A stretch of DNA of 64,000 nucleotides from Narthecium ossifragum (taxonomy: Eukaryota; Streptophyta; Magnoliopsida; Dioscoreales; Nartheciaceae). The position numbers and the translations under genes were made by a program. This document shows positions 10,601-22,292 of this stretch, one piece after another. The stretch covers positions 14,773,297 to 14,837,296 of the forward strand of contig OY986966.1 of the NCBI GenBank assembly GCA_963920575.1. Reading direction: 5' to 3'. A model generated the notes under the pieces. That model was not told the DNA's origin. It made no database searches and was given only the letters and a program-made list of their open reading frames with translations. Position 1 is the first letter of the stretch. The number at the start of each line of letters is the position of its first letter.

Positions 10601-13600
10601 TATTCATTAGCAGATGTACATAAGCTGCACTAGAGTCATCCAAATTTAAAGATGAGCTCTACTAAAGTCAAGATACATGCGAAGGGAGCTTTTTTAAATT
10701 GCTCCTGTCCGCATGTGTAACACCTACTTATTGGGTTGAGCCCAAGAGAGCATGTTACTCTAAATTTCTAAAGCTTAGCAAATTAAAACTTGCGACTCTA
10801 CAAATAAGCAGGACAGGATATACATGCAAAACAAAGATTTGTTTACATTTGTTGTGAGATGGAATTCGTTTGATAAGCTTTTCCTATAGGGTTCAGCAGT
10901 ATGTCTATCTACCCAACGGTATAGTTGAAAATGATAATGCAATTACTCGGCTTCTTTCTCAATTATGTAAACATATTGTCAAATATGGAAAGATTTGCTA
11001 GAAATTATTCACCATGATCGCAAGCTCTATCCACTCTCACAACTTTACTGCTTTAACAACAACTACAAAAAAGACAAAAAGCTTCATTTCTATCCACAAT
11101 TTGGTATTCTTCCCCTTTTTTCGGCTCATAAACATGACATAAGAAGGCAAATGTCAAATGTTAACATCGCATAAATACACAGTAAAAGACGAAACAAGTT
11201 ACCTTCTTTCTCAATCGACTTTTCCTTGCAGCTTCTCGATTTTGAGCGAGCCTGCGGAGGGTCTGCAAAAAAATCAACATACCAAAGAGCTATAAGCACT
11301 AGGCACTACATTTACAAAATCGAAATCTATGTGGTCCATTACTTTCTGGTCCCCCGATTTTTCCTTTGATCTATCACTTGAATCAGAAGGGACAAGACCG
11401 GCAAGTTGTCCTTGTTCAAACTGCAAAGCAGCAAGACATGTTCAACAAATCATAACAAAATCTTGTGATCGAGATAAATATGCACACAACTGCTCATTAA
11501 AAGTCATTTACATACTTATTGACCTGAAAGACAGAATGGTACGGTTCCATGCATTCCATCTAGTTTGCATTGCAGCGGAGGCTGAAATGAAAGGGTTCTA
11601 GCCTAACCTGCCCAGCTATTCCCCTGGGAAGCCAGTTCCCAGCAGAATCATTTCTTAAATCAGTTTCAGCTGGTTTGGCACCAACCAGTTTTTGCTGAAA
11701 CTTGAAATCATTCAGAATCACGAAGTTTTCGGGCAAAACACCATTAAAACCAATCCAATTTTAAAGAAACATCAACTCTCTACAAAAACTACTTTTCATG
11801 TGTTCAACCTGCTTCATTAGCATGGATGTAATCATCAAAGGAAGATAGTTAATGACTAGACGTGTCTATAAAGCAGACTGCATTTAGGAGCAAAGAAAAT
11901 GAGAAGAATGCAGAATGACGAATGATAGAAGTTAATGATTAGGCGTGTCCATAACAACAAAATAAAAGAGCACTTATTATGTATTTCACCTTCACCAAAA
12001 GCACTAGATGCCTTGAGATACTCCAGAACCCCAAAAAAGGGCCATTTCAAGAGAAGTAACCCGCTAGTGGACAATATCATGTTGGCTACGGAGGTAATAT
12101 ATTCAAGGATACAATAGTAAGAAGGTCGAGCCTTATTGAGAGCAAATTAACAACAGATCGAGGTCATTGGTAGGTGGAACACAATGGCAATAGGAGAAAG
12201 AAATCACCCTTTCATGCTTGTCATCAGCATCCCCATCTGTCGAGGTGTCAGTCCGAGGGCTGGTATCTACCATTGTAGACTCTCCCCAATTCTCGAAGTG
12301 ACCACTGGGGAGGGATCCTATATCAGGTCGCTGTCCCCCCTGCTGGGGCAATATCACTCTCGCTGCAGGAGCAATGTCGGTTGAAGCTAAAGGCTGTCAT
12401 TAAACAAATTCCAATCAGAATAGCATGAAACTATTCAAGCAAGTATACCTTAGCAATCTTTTGAGACACATGAAGCTTATGATTGGACTTACTTTATTGT
12501 AAGATCCAATCCGAAGAGAATCAGAAGCAACAGTTTCTCCACTTGATTTTGGATTAAACACAGGATCTGACCAAAAGCATCACAGAAGCAAATCAAACAT
12601 GAGTAAGTGGTTTCATGATTCACAGGCTTCCACCGGCTGGGTAAATTGCAATGATAATGCAACTTTATAACCAACACAACATCTCCATATGTTTTGACAT
12701 CTCTACTCTCATAAGTCATGAACATAGAAATTAAGAGGTATAGCACCTAATCATGCTAAAGAATTACTTAAATTTGGACCAAGGGAAGCAATATGAGGCC
12801 TTAGTTACGAATGGCACCTAATGCTCAAGGATCTACAGTGATGATTACCAGTCAGAATACAACATAAGCACAGAAAGTCACAAAAGTCAAGAAATGCCAG
12901 TACGAAATAGGTCAAAGAACCAAAAACATAATTGCTTATATGGAAATCATGACATGATGTACATTTCTTCCAATCCATTACTAAAGAAAAAGGAAAGAGA
13001 CATACTTTGGCTGAGATCCTCTATGCGGATGCCAATTGACTGCTCAAATGACCCAAAGTTTGAAACTCTAGATGGCTGCATGTTATTTCCCTCGGTGCCA
13101 CTAAAAATCACGAGCACAGGATCAAACAAATTAATCAACAAACAAGAAGAGATGGAGTCAGATGAAGAGTAGGATACAATAATAAATGCCACATATTGAG
13201 GTCGTAACTAAAAAAGATAACAAATGCCACTTATTGAAGATGCAACTCCAGAATTAGAAACATTTGTCTAATTGAAAATATATTGCTTATCAGAATAAAT
13301 TATCTTCCTAAGCATAAATAGTTGAAATAACTTCATTGACTAGCTTCTCTATCTTCAAAACCTTCACTATTGCCATCGGCAAAAGAGGTGGTCATTTAAG
13401 TTTTCCAGAGACAGTTGTGAAGAGCAATCACTATGATGCACTAAGAGTCATTTGAGCAAAAGGGAAAGGTGCAATTGGCATGTTTTCCCTTCATGTATAT
13501 TTGCTCATCCAAAATTATCATATATACATGCTCAGTTTGCACGTTTAACCCTCCAATATTGCCACCCAACATTCGCAAACACAAACTAAACCATGAGAAT

Positions 13601-14645
13601 AGTACTCCAAACATTGATTTAAAAAGACAAAAAGGTTGAAATTTTCTCCAAGCTGAAATAATTCTACATCTTCAAATTTAATTAATCGATGAGATGATGA
13701 GGATTCAGAAATTGCAACTGCAGTGTGCTTACAGAGCAAATTTTCCTCCTTTAACAGAAATTACGCTGTGCTCATGTTGCCCTATTTCACTTCTTGCTTC
13801 ATTAACATCATGAATTTCATATATACCACATCTTTATCAGAAAATGGGGAAAAAAATAGTGACTTTATTGACTGCATCTTATTGTCCTAACCAAATTCTA
13901 CAAATCTAATCATTGCTCTTAACTTTGGATCTGCTCCACATCAGCATCCACCTCATTTTATATTACTTTCAAATTTATAGCATATCTGAAGTAACCACCG
14001 ATCGACTTGGGTCCTTGAAGTCTGATCCATCTCACACTTCCAGCCTATACATGTTTTGGCTCATCTTGCCTTGAATTAGTGTTTGAAACAACAAATACAG
14101 ACGGTTTGCCTCTTTCTGTCCCTTAGTAAGGAGTAGATAATCCACACCCAAATGCTACTATCATCATCCTAAACTCCCCTCCCGACAACTTGGTATCACA
14201 CGACCAAGCTTTAATAGCACTATTCCTTGCCTCTTTCAGTTTCTCAACAATTAACCAACTTCCGAACTGAAAATAAAAGTGATCATTTACTCTTTGAGCA
14301 AAGAATAAACAGAAAGCACAAAGATCACTAACTATCAAACTCCCAGCCTCCAACTTATGCACATCAAGAACGGTCCAAACAAGAATCAACGCTTATATAC
14401 AGACCGAAGCATCATCAATAGAAGTCATATGAAACGCAAGCCTCATCAAGACGGAGCAAAGTAGTACTCGCTCACTTAAGAAAACTCGTAAAGACCAATC
14501 AAATGAAAAGAAAAATAAAAGAGAAAAATAGCAGCAAGGGACGATCCACATACATCGCATGAGCCGAAGGTGATACGAAGCTCGGCATCCCGGCCGCTGC
14601 CTCCTTAACATCTTCCACGCGAACCCCGCCCCTTCTACTCCCCAT
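7684..14645 (-). CDS. TGA-type bZIP transcription factor (group D), 459 aa, 11 coding exons
   Basis: Coding exons by GT-AG junctions and frame: 14645-14554, 13100-13006, 12566-12493, 12393-12208, 11420-11343, 11262-11203, 10294-10217, 10121-10070, 9605-9334, 8264-8019 and 7830-7684. They total 1380 nt with no internal stop. Residues about 176-195 are the basic region (NREAARKSRLRKK), 196-221 the short leucine zipper (AYVQQLESSRLKLTQLEQEL), and about 240-455 the DOG1/TGA domain (YTRWLEDHNRQINELR, GMWKTPAERCFLWLGGFRSSELLK, NYMGQMAMAMGKLGTLE, ending LSSLWLARPKE). The family acts in the nucleus as dimers on TGACG (as-1) elements, commonly with NPR1-type co-activators, in defence, detoxification or floral programmes; the specific role of this member is inferred only. 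Start: the ATG at 14645 is the first in frame after an upstream TAG; the ATG at 14588 (MPSFVSPSAHA) is in frame and could be used instead, giving 440 aa. The first coding intron is 1453 bp. This is the only apparently intact host gene here. Confidence 0.93.
8946..9300. repeat. Three diverged tandem copies of a ~130-bp unit in a TGA intron
   Basis: Related segments start near 8946 (AATTTGAAGGTTTCTAAC), 9073 (CTTGAAGGCGTCTAACTGG) and 9211 (AATTTAAAGGTTTCTAACAG). Each continues into AAAGCT(T)CTTGG...TTTTT..ACTTA. The spacing is 127 and 138 bp. They fill most of the proximal part of the 8265-9333 intron. No transposon ends are seen; local duplication is the simplest reading. Confidence 0.65.
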
Positions 14646-15010
14646 CCACCACTACCATCATCACCGCCGCCTCCTTCACAACTAAAACCAAAACAAAATC
14701 CAAGCTTTGATCCAGCCAAATCTCTTCGGGTAACGACGGGCACCTCGTGGAGCTCCAAGCCTCAAACCCTAACCCGTACACCGGAAAGCAGTCGAAACCC
14801 TAGACGCCCTTGCAATCGACGACAAAAGCGCCGAGCGGCCGGGATTAGAAGGGTTGGGGGCCCTGATTGGTGGAGATCAAACCCTAGAATTGGGAGCTCC
14901 CCCACCACTAATATACGCCCTCGCTTCTGTTCTCTCTCTCGCTTTGACTCACTTCTTCTCTTATCTATCATGGATCAATGAATTAGGGATTATAATTGAT
15001 GATTGATTGA
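14646..15010 (-). promoter_or_regulatory. 5' UTR and core promoter of the TGA gene
   Basis: On the minus strand CGTATATTAGTGG (about 14903-14917) is a plausible TATA box, preceded by a GA-rich run (GCGAGAGAGAGAACAG). Downstream, the leader carries CTAGGGTTTCG and TTAGGGTTTGAG, i.e. telo-box-like AGGGTTT motifs frequent in plant 5' leaders. A short upstream ORF (ATGATG..., eight codons to TAG) ends just before the chosen start, and another upstream ATG (AAGATGTTAAGG) overlaps the main frame out of phase. These could lower translation. The TSS near 14875 is estimated from the TATA position only. Confidence 0.5.
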
Positions 15011-15230
15011 TTGATAGAGGAGGAAAGGGGGTTACGAGTTTCCAATCGCTTGACGTCGTTTTCCAAGCTCGGTTTTTCCACATTATTTTTCTATCGTAAG
15101 TGGAGCCTTTTCTTTTTTGATCTTTTTGCTTTCGTTTTTTGTCTTTTTCATGTTAATGTGGACAAGGTTTCGGGATTTATTAGTACAAGGTATGAACTAG
15201 AGTTTTGTCTTTTTTTTTTTCTTTTTTTTA

Positions 15231-15750
15231 GGGGTGTTTGGTTGACAGAAGTGGAGGGTGGAGTGGGTGGACTAGCAGCACTCCTTCCACTTCATGTTGT
15301 TTGGTTGGACCGTTAACTGGAGGGAGTGGGGGGACTACACTCCTAAAAGGCCTCCAGTTAGCCATTTGACTTTAGATGAAAAGGGTCAGAGTCAGCTAAG
15401 TGGAGTGGGACGCGACTGAATTAATACTCAATTACTCCCCCACTCAATCGATGCCAGTCATGCGACTTTGAAAGCCATCGGGCTAGGGTTCTTCGCCCCC
15501 CTTTCTCCCTCGGCCTTTGAATCTTGGGTTCTCCGACAGATTTTGGGTCCAAAGTTTCTGTCATCTCATGCGAGCATCCTTGATCCCACTGGAATAGGCT
15601 GTGTTGTGAGCCTAAACTGTGACTTTAAGGACCACTTCAGCACCAACCAAACAGCAAAAACTGACATGCCACTTCACAGGACTTCACTTTGCAAAAGTCT
15701 ACACTCCAAAAAGTGACTCCACTCCACCCAATCCTGAGCAACCAAACATG
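15231..15750. mobile_element. MITE (~520 bp)
   Basis: The left end GGTGTTTGGTTG and the right end CAACCAAACATG (read on the other strand CATGTTTGGTTG) are inverted repeats. They are followed inside by GGGTGGAGTGG on both sides. Length, absence of ORF and position just upstream of a gene are typical for a MITE. The ends resemble PIF/Tourist or hAT families; no unambiguous target duplication was found, so the family is open. Confidence 0.7.
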
Positions 15751-16494
15751 AAAGTGGTTTATAGAGAAATTTGATTTTTTTTTTCCTAAATTTGACTATT
15801 GTCTGGACGACAATCAAATAATTCATAGTAAAAATAATAATAATACCGGGTAATTGGTGATAACACCATTTTAACAAAAATTATCATAAAAAACCCCATT
15901 AGCTTGGTTTTTAAGGTGAAAACCTATCACGGTATCAACTGTCGTATATTAATGATCTAAAAGTCGGAAATGCCCTTATATGTCGATGCTATTTAGTTGT
16001 CGTTGTCTCGTCTTCCTCCGATGATCCACTGCACGCGCGAGCATCTTTAGTTGTCGTCGTCTCGTCTTCATTCGACGATCCACTGCGTACGCGAGCATCT
16101 TTAGTTGTCGTCGTCTTCCTGGGACAGTGAGCAGCTTTAGTTGCCATCATCTTCCTTCGACGATCATTCGCCGTCTTCTTCAAGAACCCTAACACGTGGC
16201 CGCTTCCTCATTCATTCTCCCTAGTATGTATGATAATTCTTTATCATTTTTAAGAATGGTTTCTTTCGTGGTTATAACTTTTGTGGTTGAAATCCTAGAT
16301 TGGGTATTTATTGATGATTTTGACACTTTTTTCAGTATTATTGTGTGATTTGATTCATTTTTTAGTTGATTTCTTTTTCTACTAATGCATTATAATCCAA
16401 GTTTTCCATTTAAGGCTTCTAAAGAGCTACATATCAACACTCTCTGATAGGTATGTCTATTGGCATGTAGCTCAAAGCATGTGAATAGCCTAGC

Positions 16495-16690
16495 AATATG
16501 AAAGATAAGAAAAATGAAAATAAATTAAAGAGAAGAAAATAGACCAGGAAGATGAAAATAGAGATGGAAGTATGCTCAGAAAGATGAAAATAGATCTAGA
16601 AGATGAAAATGGATCATAAAGATCGAAAATAGAAATGGAAATAGATTTAAAAGATGAAAATAGATTTGAAAGAATACCAATGCTCATGAT
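16495..16690 (+). repeat. GATGAAAAT-type minisatellite block 1 (MULE 5' region)
   Basis: About ten degenerate copies of the unit (A/G)GAAGATGAAAATAGAT, spaced about 18-20 bp, lie upstream of the transposase frame. Other blocks of the same unit occur at 22126-22292, 27945-28010, 30658-30990, 32845-33335 and 34050-34150. Apparent hydrophobic ORFs on the other strand are by-products of the repeat. Confidence 0.85.
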
Positions 16691-16721
16691 TATTTAAGTG
16701 CAACTGTTCAATTATCATTGC

Positions 16722-16790
16722 CATCATCATTTTGCTCTTCTTCTGCTTCATCTTCTTTTTTAACACCATCATCATGGTCTATTTTCAATT
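16722..16790 (-). pseudogene. Fragment of the Ulp1-gene acidic exon in the transposase 5' region
   Basis: TTTTGCTCTTCTTCTGCTTC followed by ATCTTCTTTTT and CATCATCATGGTCT matches 32395-32450 almost base for base; that segment is the acidic (EDEPEEEQNEE) exon of the protease gene. The copy here is about 65 bp, in the same plus-strand orientation, and cut off from the rest of the gene. It is flanked by the minisatellite, which may have mediated its transfer. Confidence 0.65.
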
Positions 16791-16839
16791 TCATTTTTAT
16801 CTTTCTGCTATTGGAATACAGGATATGTTACTTATTCTT

Positions 16840-17424
16840 GGTTATAGGATCACTGATGTTGGACAAGTTGGTGTTGTTCTGCACGTATGGTGATGATAAT
16901 GTTGTTTGGGAAGCGAGAACTGGAGCTTCTTTAAATTAGCTTGTGAGTCATCTTTGTGACAGATGGACCAAATTGTCTAGGGATACTATACGGCTCTATT
17001 ATCTGATACCTGGGCATCCGAGATGCTTTCTTGCTTCGGATTGTGATATCGATGGTTTGTTTTCGATTGCAGCTACTTTGGGGCTCCAATTTATTGATGT
17101 GGAAGTTTTGGACGATGGTCTTAGCATTTGTGGCAGTGGAAGTGATGTGGGTTCTTCATAGATTGATAATATCGCTGATGTCGCTGAGGTTGATATGCTC
17201 ACTGGTTTTTTTTGTCATAAGAAAAGGACGTTGATGACGGTTGGTCGGGATCGATCTATCACTCATGTGGTGCAGAAATTTGAAGGCGGTGTGATAGAGT
17301 TTAGATTGTGTTTGCAAAAGCAATCACTTGCATCAGGCTATGGGTATAAATTTGTGAGAAATGAGCCAACTATAGTCACAGCAGAGTGCCCGAAGAAGGA
17401 TAGTACTGGTTGTGATTGGATGGT
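16840..17424 (+). pseudogene. MULE transposase, N-terminal part (MuDR DNA-binding domain)
   Basis: After a PB1-like start (WEARTGASLN / LVSHLCDRWTKLSRDTIRLYYLIPGH, with a stop TAG at 16937-16939), the frame continues through a variable linker with another stop near 17159. It then gives the MuDR N-terminal domain: IEFRLCLQKQSLASGYGYKF, VRNEPTIVTAECPKKDSTGC, DWMV. The last block should be C-x-W-x-(V/I)-H-A; it is interrupted one residue after W-M-V by the LTR at 17425. The frame resumes at about 21509 with an ATHEP-like continuation. The domain binds element ends in active MULEs. This copy is inactive because of stops and the insertion. Confidence 0.8.
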
Positions 17425-18098
17425 TGATGAGTCACTAAATATTCATACTTAAATCCCTTAATTTACTGCTATTAGTCCGAGAGTGTTTGTATCTGATAGT
17501 TTGTTAAGTGATTTCAGGTTTAATGAAGAGTCAAGTTAGAAAATACAGAAATAGACTAATATGTTGAAATTACGCCGCTCCGCTGTCAGTTTGGAAAGAA
17601 TTCATCAAAATCTCTAGATAAATCCTAAATTCCTGAAATTTGGGGGCCTTCTAGAACACATCAAGTGCTACCACTTTCATATTGGACACTTTGCGAGATT
17701 CCTGACAGATTAATACAAGTTTTAAAGACTATGAAGCTAAACTGATGCTGGAAAACTTGTCCATCGACCTTCAGTAGAATATTCACCAAATATTCCAGAC
17801 AAGTCAGAATATTATCAAATCTTCGGGATCTGATAGAAGACGGCCTAATCTACAATGTTCATGTTGAGTACATTTCCCGATTCTGGCTTGATTGGATCCA
17901 GGTTCGACCGGAGTAAGACAGCCAGGAATTAATCCAAGGAATCCGAGTTGTAGTAAGAGTCCAACTTAACCCAAAACCCTAATTCCGGGAATACACCTAT
18001 AAAACGGTGTTTGCTGGCCGAAAATTGGAGGCCCCCATAGAGAGAAAAGAGAGAATTAGGGTTTGGAAGATTCTCTGGAGAAGACGGAGCCGCGACGT

Positions 18099-20731
18099 TG
18101 ATCGCTCGAACGTGTCGTTAAAACGTTGCAAACTCAATCAAATATTAAATTTATAATCCTTATTCAATCACTAAACTACTGGGTAGAATAGCGGTGAAGT
18201 CGGGAGTCGATCCATAGGGAAAATGTTGGAAACTGAAATCAATTCTCGAAACCCTAAAACTAAGGAAAAGAATCAAAGATAGAATAAAGTTATCTAAACT
18301 AATAAATAAAAGAGATAAAAGTTAGATCAATTTGAATCAATGGATAAGTGACTTAGGAATTACTCAATCCGCCCTAGTTTCGTTATTAGCCTTCTCTAGT
18401 TATCATCTTGTTCCCTTCTCTCAACATTATGGATCATATGGTTACAAGCTCACATGAATCCCTAAAAGAAAGTTAATATTCCCAACGGCATAACCTATCT
18501 TTGCTTGATATAGATTGTCTTTGGTCCTACGATTACTTTAAATTATACTACTCCTAATGACCTTGGCACAACCTATCTTCGCGTAGCATAGCTTATCTCA
18601 AAGGCAAACCAATAACTTCATAAAAACCATCTCATAAATCTCTATAATCAATCACAGAAATCATGTAGGACTGAAAGTACGTCAATGGAACTCTGTTCCT
18701 TCAACTCTATTAACAATAAAACCATATTAATGAGATCATGCATCGAGAAGTTCGCAAGAATCCAACTAAAGAAAAACCAAAACTATACTAGGGTTTCATG
18801 AATAATCCTAAGTACAATAATTAGCAACTCATCTTTTGGATGAAAGCCATTGGGTTGGAATAAGAAGCTATCACCATCCACATCCTCTCCGTCTTCTTTT
18901 TCCTCCTCCAAAGATTGTCAAAAAGATGAGAAATTCGGCTGGAATAACCCCTTTATATAATAGAAACCCTTAATCCCGGAATTAGGAGTTATAGTTGAAC
19001 TTAAACTCTAATTTCCCTAAATTCCGGGTTGATGACGTCATCGGAGCGATCCATCGGACTCAAATCCGATCCATCGCTCTAGTCGGTCTGACCGGGTCAT
19101 TAACTGCCACGTCATTAATTCATTTCAGCTTTTATCAAATTTCAGCCTTCATAGATCCAACTTTGCTTCAAAACTTGCGCCAATCTATAGAGCATCTCAT
19201 AAAGTCTTCAACATGTGTTAGAACAGAAATTATGACCGTTGACCGGGGCTGTAATCAAGGTCAAAATCTATTTCCACATTCGAATATCAGGAGATTGTGG
19301 TTTTTAGTTCTACTCCTTCGAATGATCGAATCAGAGGTGTTGAAGTGTACAAAGAAGTAATTTTTTGGTTGATGATGAAGTTGATGGAAATGGAAATGGA
19401 AAATGGAGATGGAGAGTCATGGAAAATGGAAAATGGAAAATGGAGATAGAAAATGGAAAATGGAGAGTCATGGAAAATGGAAAATGGGCAGCGGAAAATG
19501 GGAATAATGGTGATGATCTATCTTATAACTACTCCTATGAGTGATAAATCTACTCATATGAATGATAGAAATATGCTACTCCTATGATTGAAATTATGGT
19601 AGCCCTACTCCTAGAAAAGAAGGCATTAATGCAGAAATTAAAAGGAATGAAAAAGGCTTCATTAAGATAAATAAAACTACATTGATAAATGTAAAATACT
19701 ACATAAAAAGATAAAAAGCTGGTTTGCTTTGATGACCGGGGCCCGTTTTTCTTCTTTCTCTTGGCTTTTATAGAGTTTCTGGTAACTGATTTGGAAACAG
19801 TCAGGAAACCACTCTGCAGTTGCTGCAACTGTTGCTTTGAAAGTGGAAACCACCAGAACTGCATAACTGGTCTAAACTGCTCTGGAACCGCCACTAAACA
19901 ACGCCTCTTGTCTTCCGCTATATTTTTGCTGATGATAACCTTGGAATCTGGGAAAATGTTGAACATCAAAGTTGTAGATCTTCAAATTATCTTTCCAACG
20001 GTACCAGAAATGTCCAATTTGGACATTAGATGAGAAAGTTATGGCCAAAATACTTAGACTGCACTAATGGCCGATTAGTAAATATGAACGATTAGAAATA
20101 TGGACGATTGAGATTTGGACGACATCGTCCATTTTGGGCGATGACATCATCGTCCATTTTGGATGATAGAAAAGTTGGACGATGACATTAACAAATTCGT
20201 CCATTATTTACTATTTTGCCACTGGTCACTTTAACTGCCAGTTTGGCATACTGAACGATGGAATTTGAAGCTCTCGTCAACATGAAAGTTGTAGATCTTC
20301 TCGTCCTCTTTCCAATGGTTCAAGAATTGTCCAATTTGGATACTTTATGTAAAAGTTATGACCAAAATACTTCAATTGTGTCAAAACTGAAGTATTTATC
20401 GGTTGATTGGCAATATTTACGAAATTGCCATTGGTCACCCAAATGGCTATATTTATGACTAACAACATGAAAGTTGTAGCTCTTGAAGTCTTCTTACATC
20501 TCCCAAAATTTCAGAATATGTGGAATTGTGTAGAATTTCTGGTGATTTATTTCCAAACAGTCGACGAAACAGTCTTTTTGCAGAATTTAGTGATTTTTGA
20601 CCGAATTTCTTGTATTTCTTCTCAAATCCTACTTAAACATGAAATCAAACAATAGGATATCAAATACACCTACTCTAGGCCTAACATTTGTAATTTAAGG
20701 GGTTTAATTAGGAATAATTAGTGAATCATCA
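18099..20731 (-). mobile_element. Solo LTR, family B (copy B-1), antisense, split by a C LTR
   Basis: On the plus strand it starts TGATCGCTCGAACG and ends GTGAATCATCA, i.e. the reverse complement of a B LTR. The TATA box (TTTATATAATAG, about 18951), the TGACGTCA box (about 19032) and the TGACGTGGCAG box (about 19107, antisense) are all present as in copy B+3. Flanks GACGT/TGCGT match at only three of five positions, so the target duplication is decayed or mis-set. The C2 LTR is nested inside. Confidence 0.8.
19216..20464 (+). mobile_element. Solo LTR, family C (copy C2)
   Basis: It starts TGTTAGAACAGAAATT and ends TTTATGACTAACA. It is flanked on both sides by ACATG (19211-19215 and 20465-20469), an exact 5-bp target duplication; removing it restores the continuous B-1 LTR. 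The first 130 bp match C1 at 5022. Inside are a GGAAAATGGA-type simple repeat (about 19380-19505) and several GGACGAT/ATCGTCC inverted motifs (about 20075-20200). This is the innermost layer of a four-deep nest. Confidence 0.88.
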
Positions 20732-22051
20732 TGCGTGGATCCCAATCGTTCTTCATCGAATCTATGGCTTCCATCACAAAGATAAGTGGCTAATTTCTGT
20801 ACTTATGGATCTCATGAAGCTTTAGTAGATTTTCTTTGTATTTTCTAGTTTGATACTTGTGTTTTTTTTCTGGACATGATCTTATAGATATGTTTTTAAT
20901 GATAAAAGAGTTGAGGGAACAGAGTTCCTTGATGTATATTGAGGTCTACTTGATTTTGGTGATTGATGGTAGAGATCTATATGATGGTTTTGATGTGGTT
21001 TGTTAATAACCGATGAGATATTTTATGCTTAGTGACGATAGCTTGTGCTAAGGTTACTCCGAAGACAATCTATGCTAATCGAAGATAAAATATGCCTTTG
21101 AAAAACACTCACCTTCTTTTAGGGATTCATGTAAGCTTAAGAAGCTATGAATGTATAATGTCTAGATAAGAAAATAAGAGGATAACTAGAGAATACAGGA
21201 AGTGAAACTAAAGTGGATTGAGTAATCCCTAGGACTTCTCTCATTAATATATTTCAATCTTTTTACATCGCTTTCTTAATTAGTTTTAATTAATAAGTTT
21301 CTAAAACCCAAATCAATCCGTTTCACTTTAGGTTTAGAGTTTCGAGATTTAATTCTAGTTTCTCCTTCGTGATCAAAGTTTTTCCTGTGGTTCGATCCCG
21401 TATTTCATTACTATTCTACCCCATAGTTTAGTATTTTGAATAAGGGTTTATAAATTCTATTTTTGATTGAGTTTGCATATGATTTAACGATGCGTTTGCA
21501 AGCCATCAATGGTGCACGCTACTCATGAACCGATCAATGAGTTCGTTTATCTGAGGAAGCTTATTAACGTCTATACATGTAGAGCAGCTTCCCGTGCATA
21601 TAAGCATAATTAGATGAGCTCCAAGTTGGTTGCAAGTCTGATTGAAGACCAGGTGTGTGTAAGACAGCGACGCATTCTATTGACATAGTTCAGCAGTTCA
21701 CAACAAACTATGGTTTACATATATCTTATGACCACGCATGGTCAGGCGTCGAGTTGGCCAAGAAGGGTGCTTTTGGTGATCATGATGAATCCTTTGGCAA
21801 TTTATGTTGGTATGCTAGGGTTGCAATCAATGCAAATCCTCGTTCTTGTTTTGCTATTGAAGTTGATGAGGATTCAAACCGTTTCAAAAGGATGTTTGTT
21901 GCTTTCAAGGGTTGCACATATGGTTTTAGATATTGTCGGTCGTTGGTTTTCCTTGATGGAACACATCTGAAGACAAAATTTAAAGGACATTTGCTTGCTG
22001 CCATCGCCAAGGATGGCAACCAAGGTAAGAGTCCTATCTTTAGCTTGTTCT

Positions 22052-22126
22052 GGCTTGATAAGTGTATGAGCTTGTTCAATAGTTGACACTATCCCTGCCA
22101 ATGCTGATATATATTGTTGTTTACCC
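22052..22126 (-). pseudogene. Ulp1-gene exon fragment inside the transposase intron
   Basis: Minus-strand translation gives SALAGIVSTIEQAHTLIKPE, the same peptide block as in the protease gene at about 33975-34045 (ALAGIVSVIE, stop, AHTLIKPAH). About 75 bp plus the adjoining minisatellite match nearly base for base. The intron copy keeps the CAA codon where the gene copy has TAA. It is thus a fragment of a protease-gene exon lodged in an intron of its partner gene. Confidence 0.8.
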
Positions 22127-22292
22127 TGAAAGATGAAAATGAATGAGAAAGATAAAATTACATCAACAAAGATGAAAATGAATCAAGAAAGATGGAATTG
22201 CATCAAAAAAGATGAAGATGAATCAACAGAGATGAAAATAAATGAGAAAGATGAAAATAATCTGAAAGATGAAAGTAGATCAGAAAGATGAA
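22126..22292 (+). repeat. GATGAAAAT-type minisatellite block 2 (transposase intron)
   Basis: Roughly nine degenerate copies of AAAGATGAAAATGAAT..., with variable A(G/T)CAAC or AGATC spacers, fill the middle of the transposase intron. More single copies on the other strand (TTTTATCTTTC) lie up to 22575. Confidence 0.85.

Larger units (their letters stand above)
17425..21508 (+). mobile_element. Solo LTR, diverged family B (copy X), split by a nested B LTR
   Basis: It begins TGATGAGTCACTAAATATTC and ends GCGTTTGCAAGCCATCA. It is flanked by an exact 5-bp duplication ATGGT (17420-17424 and 21509-21513), which restores the MULE transposase reading across the site. Once the nested element (18099-20731) is removed, about 1.45 kb remains, the same length as other family-B LTRs, and no internal coding region is left. 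Sequence similarity to the other B copies is patchy, so this is an older or different subfamily member. Confidence 0.8.
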
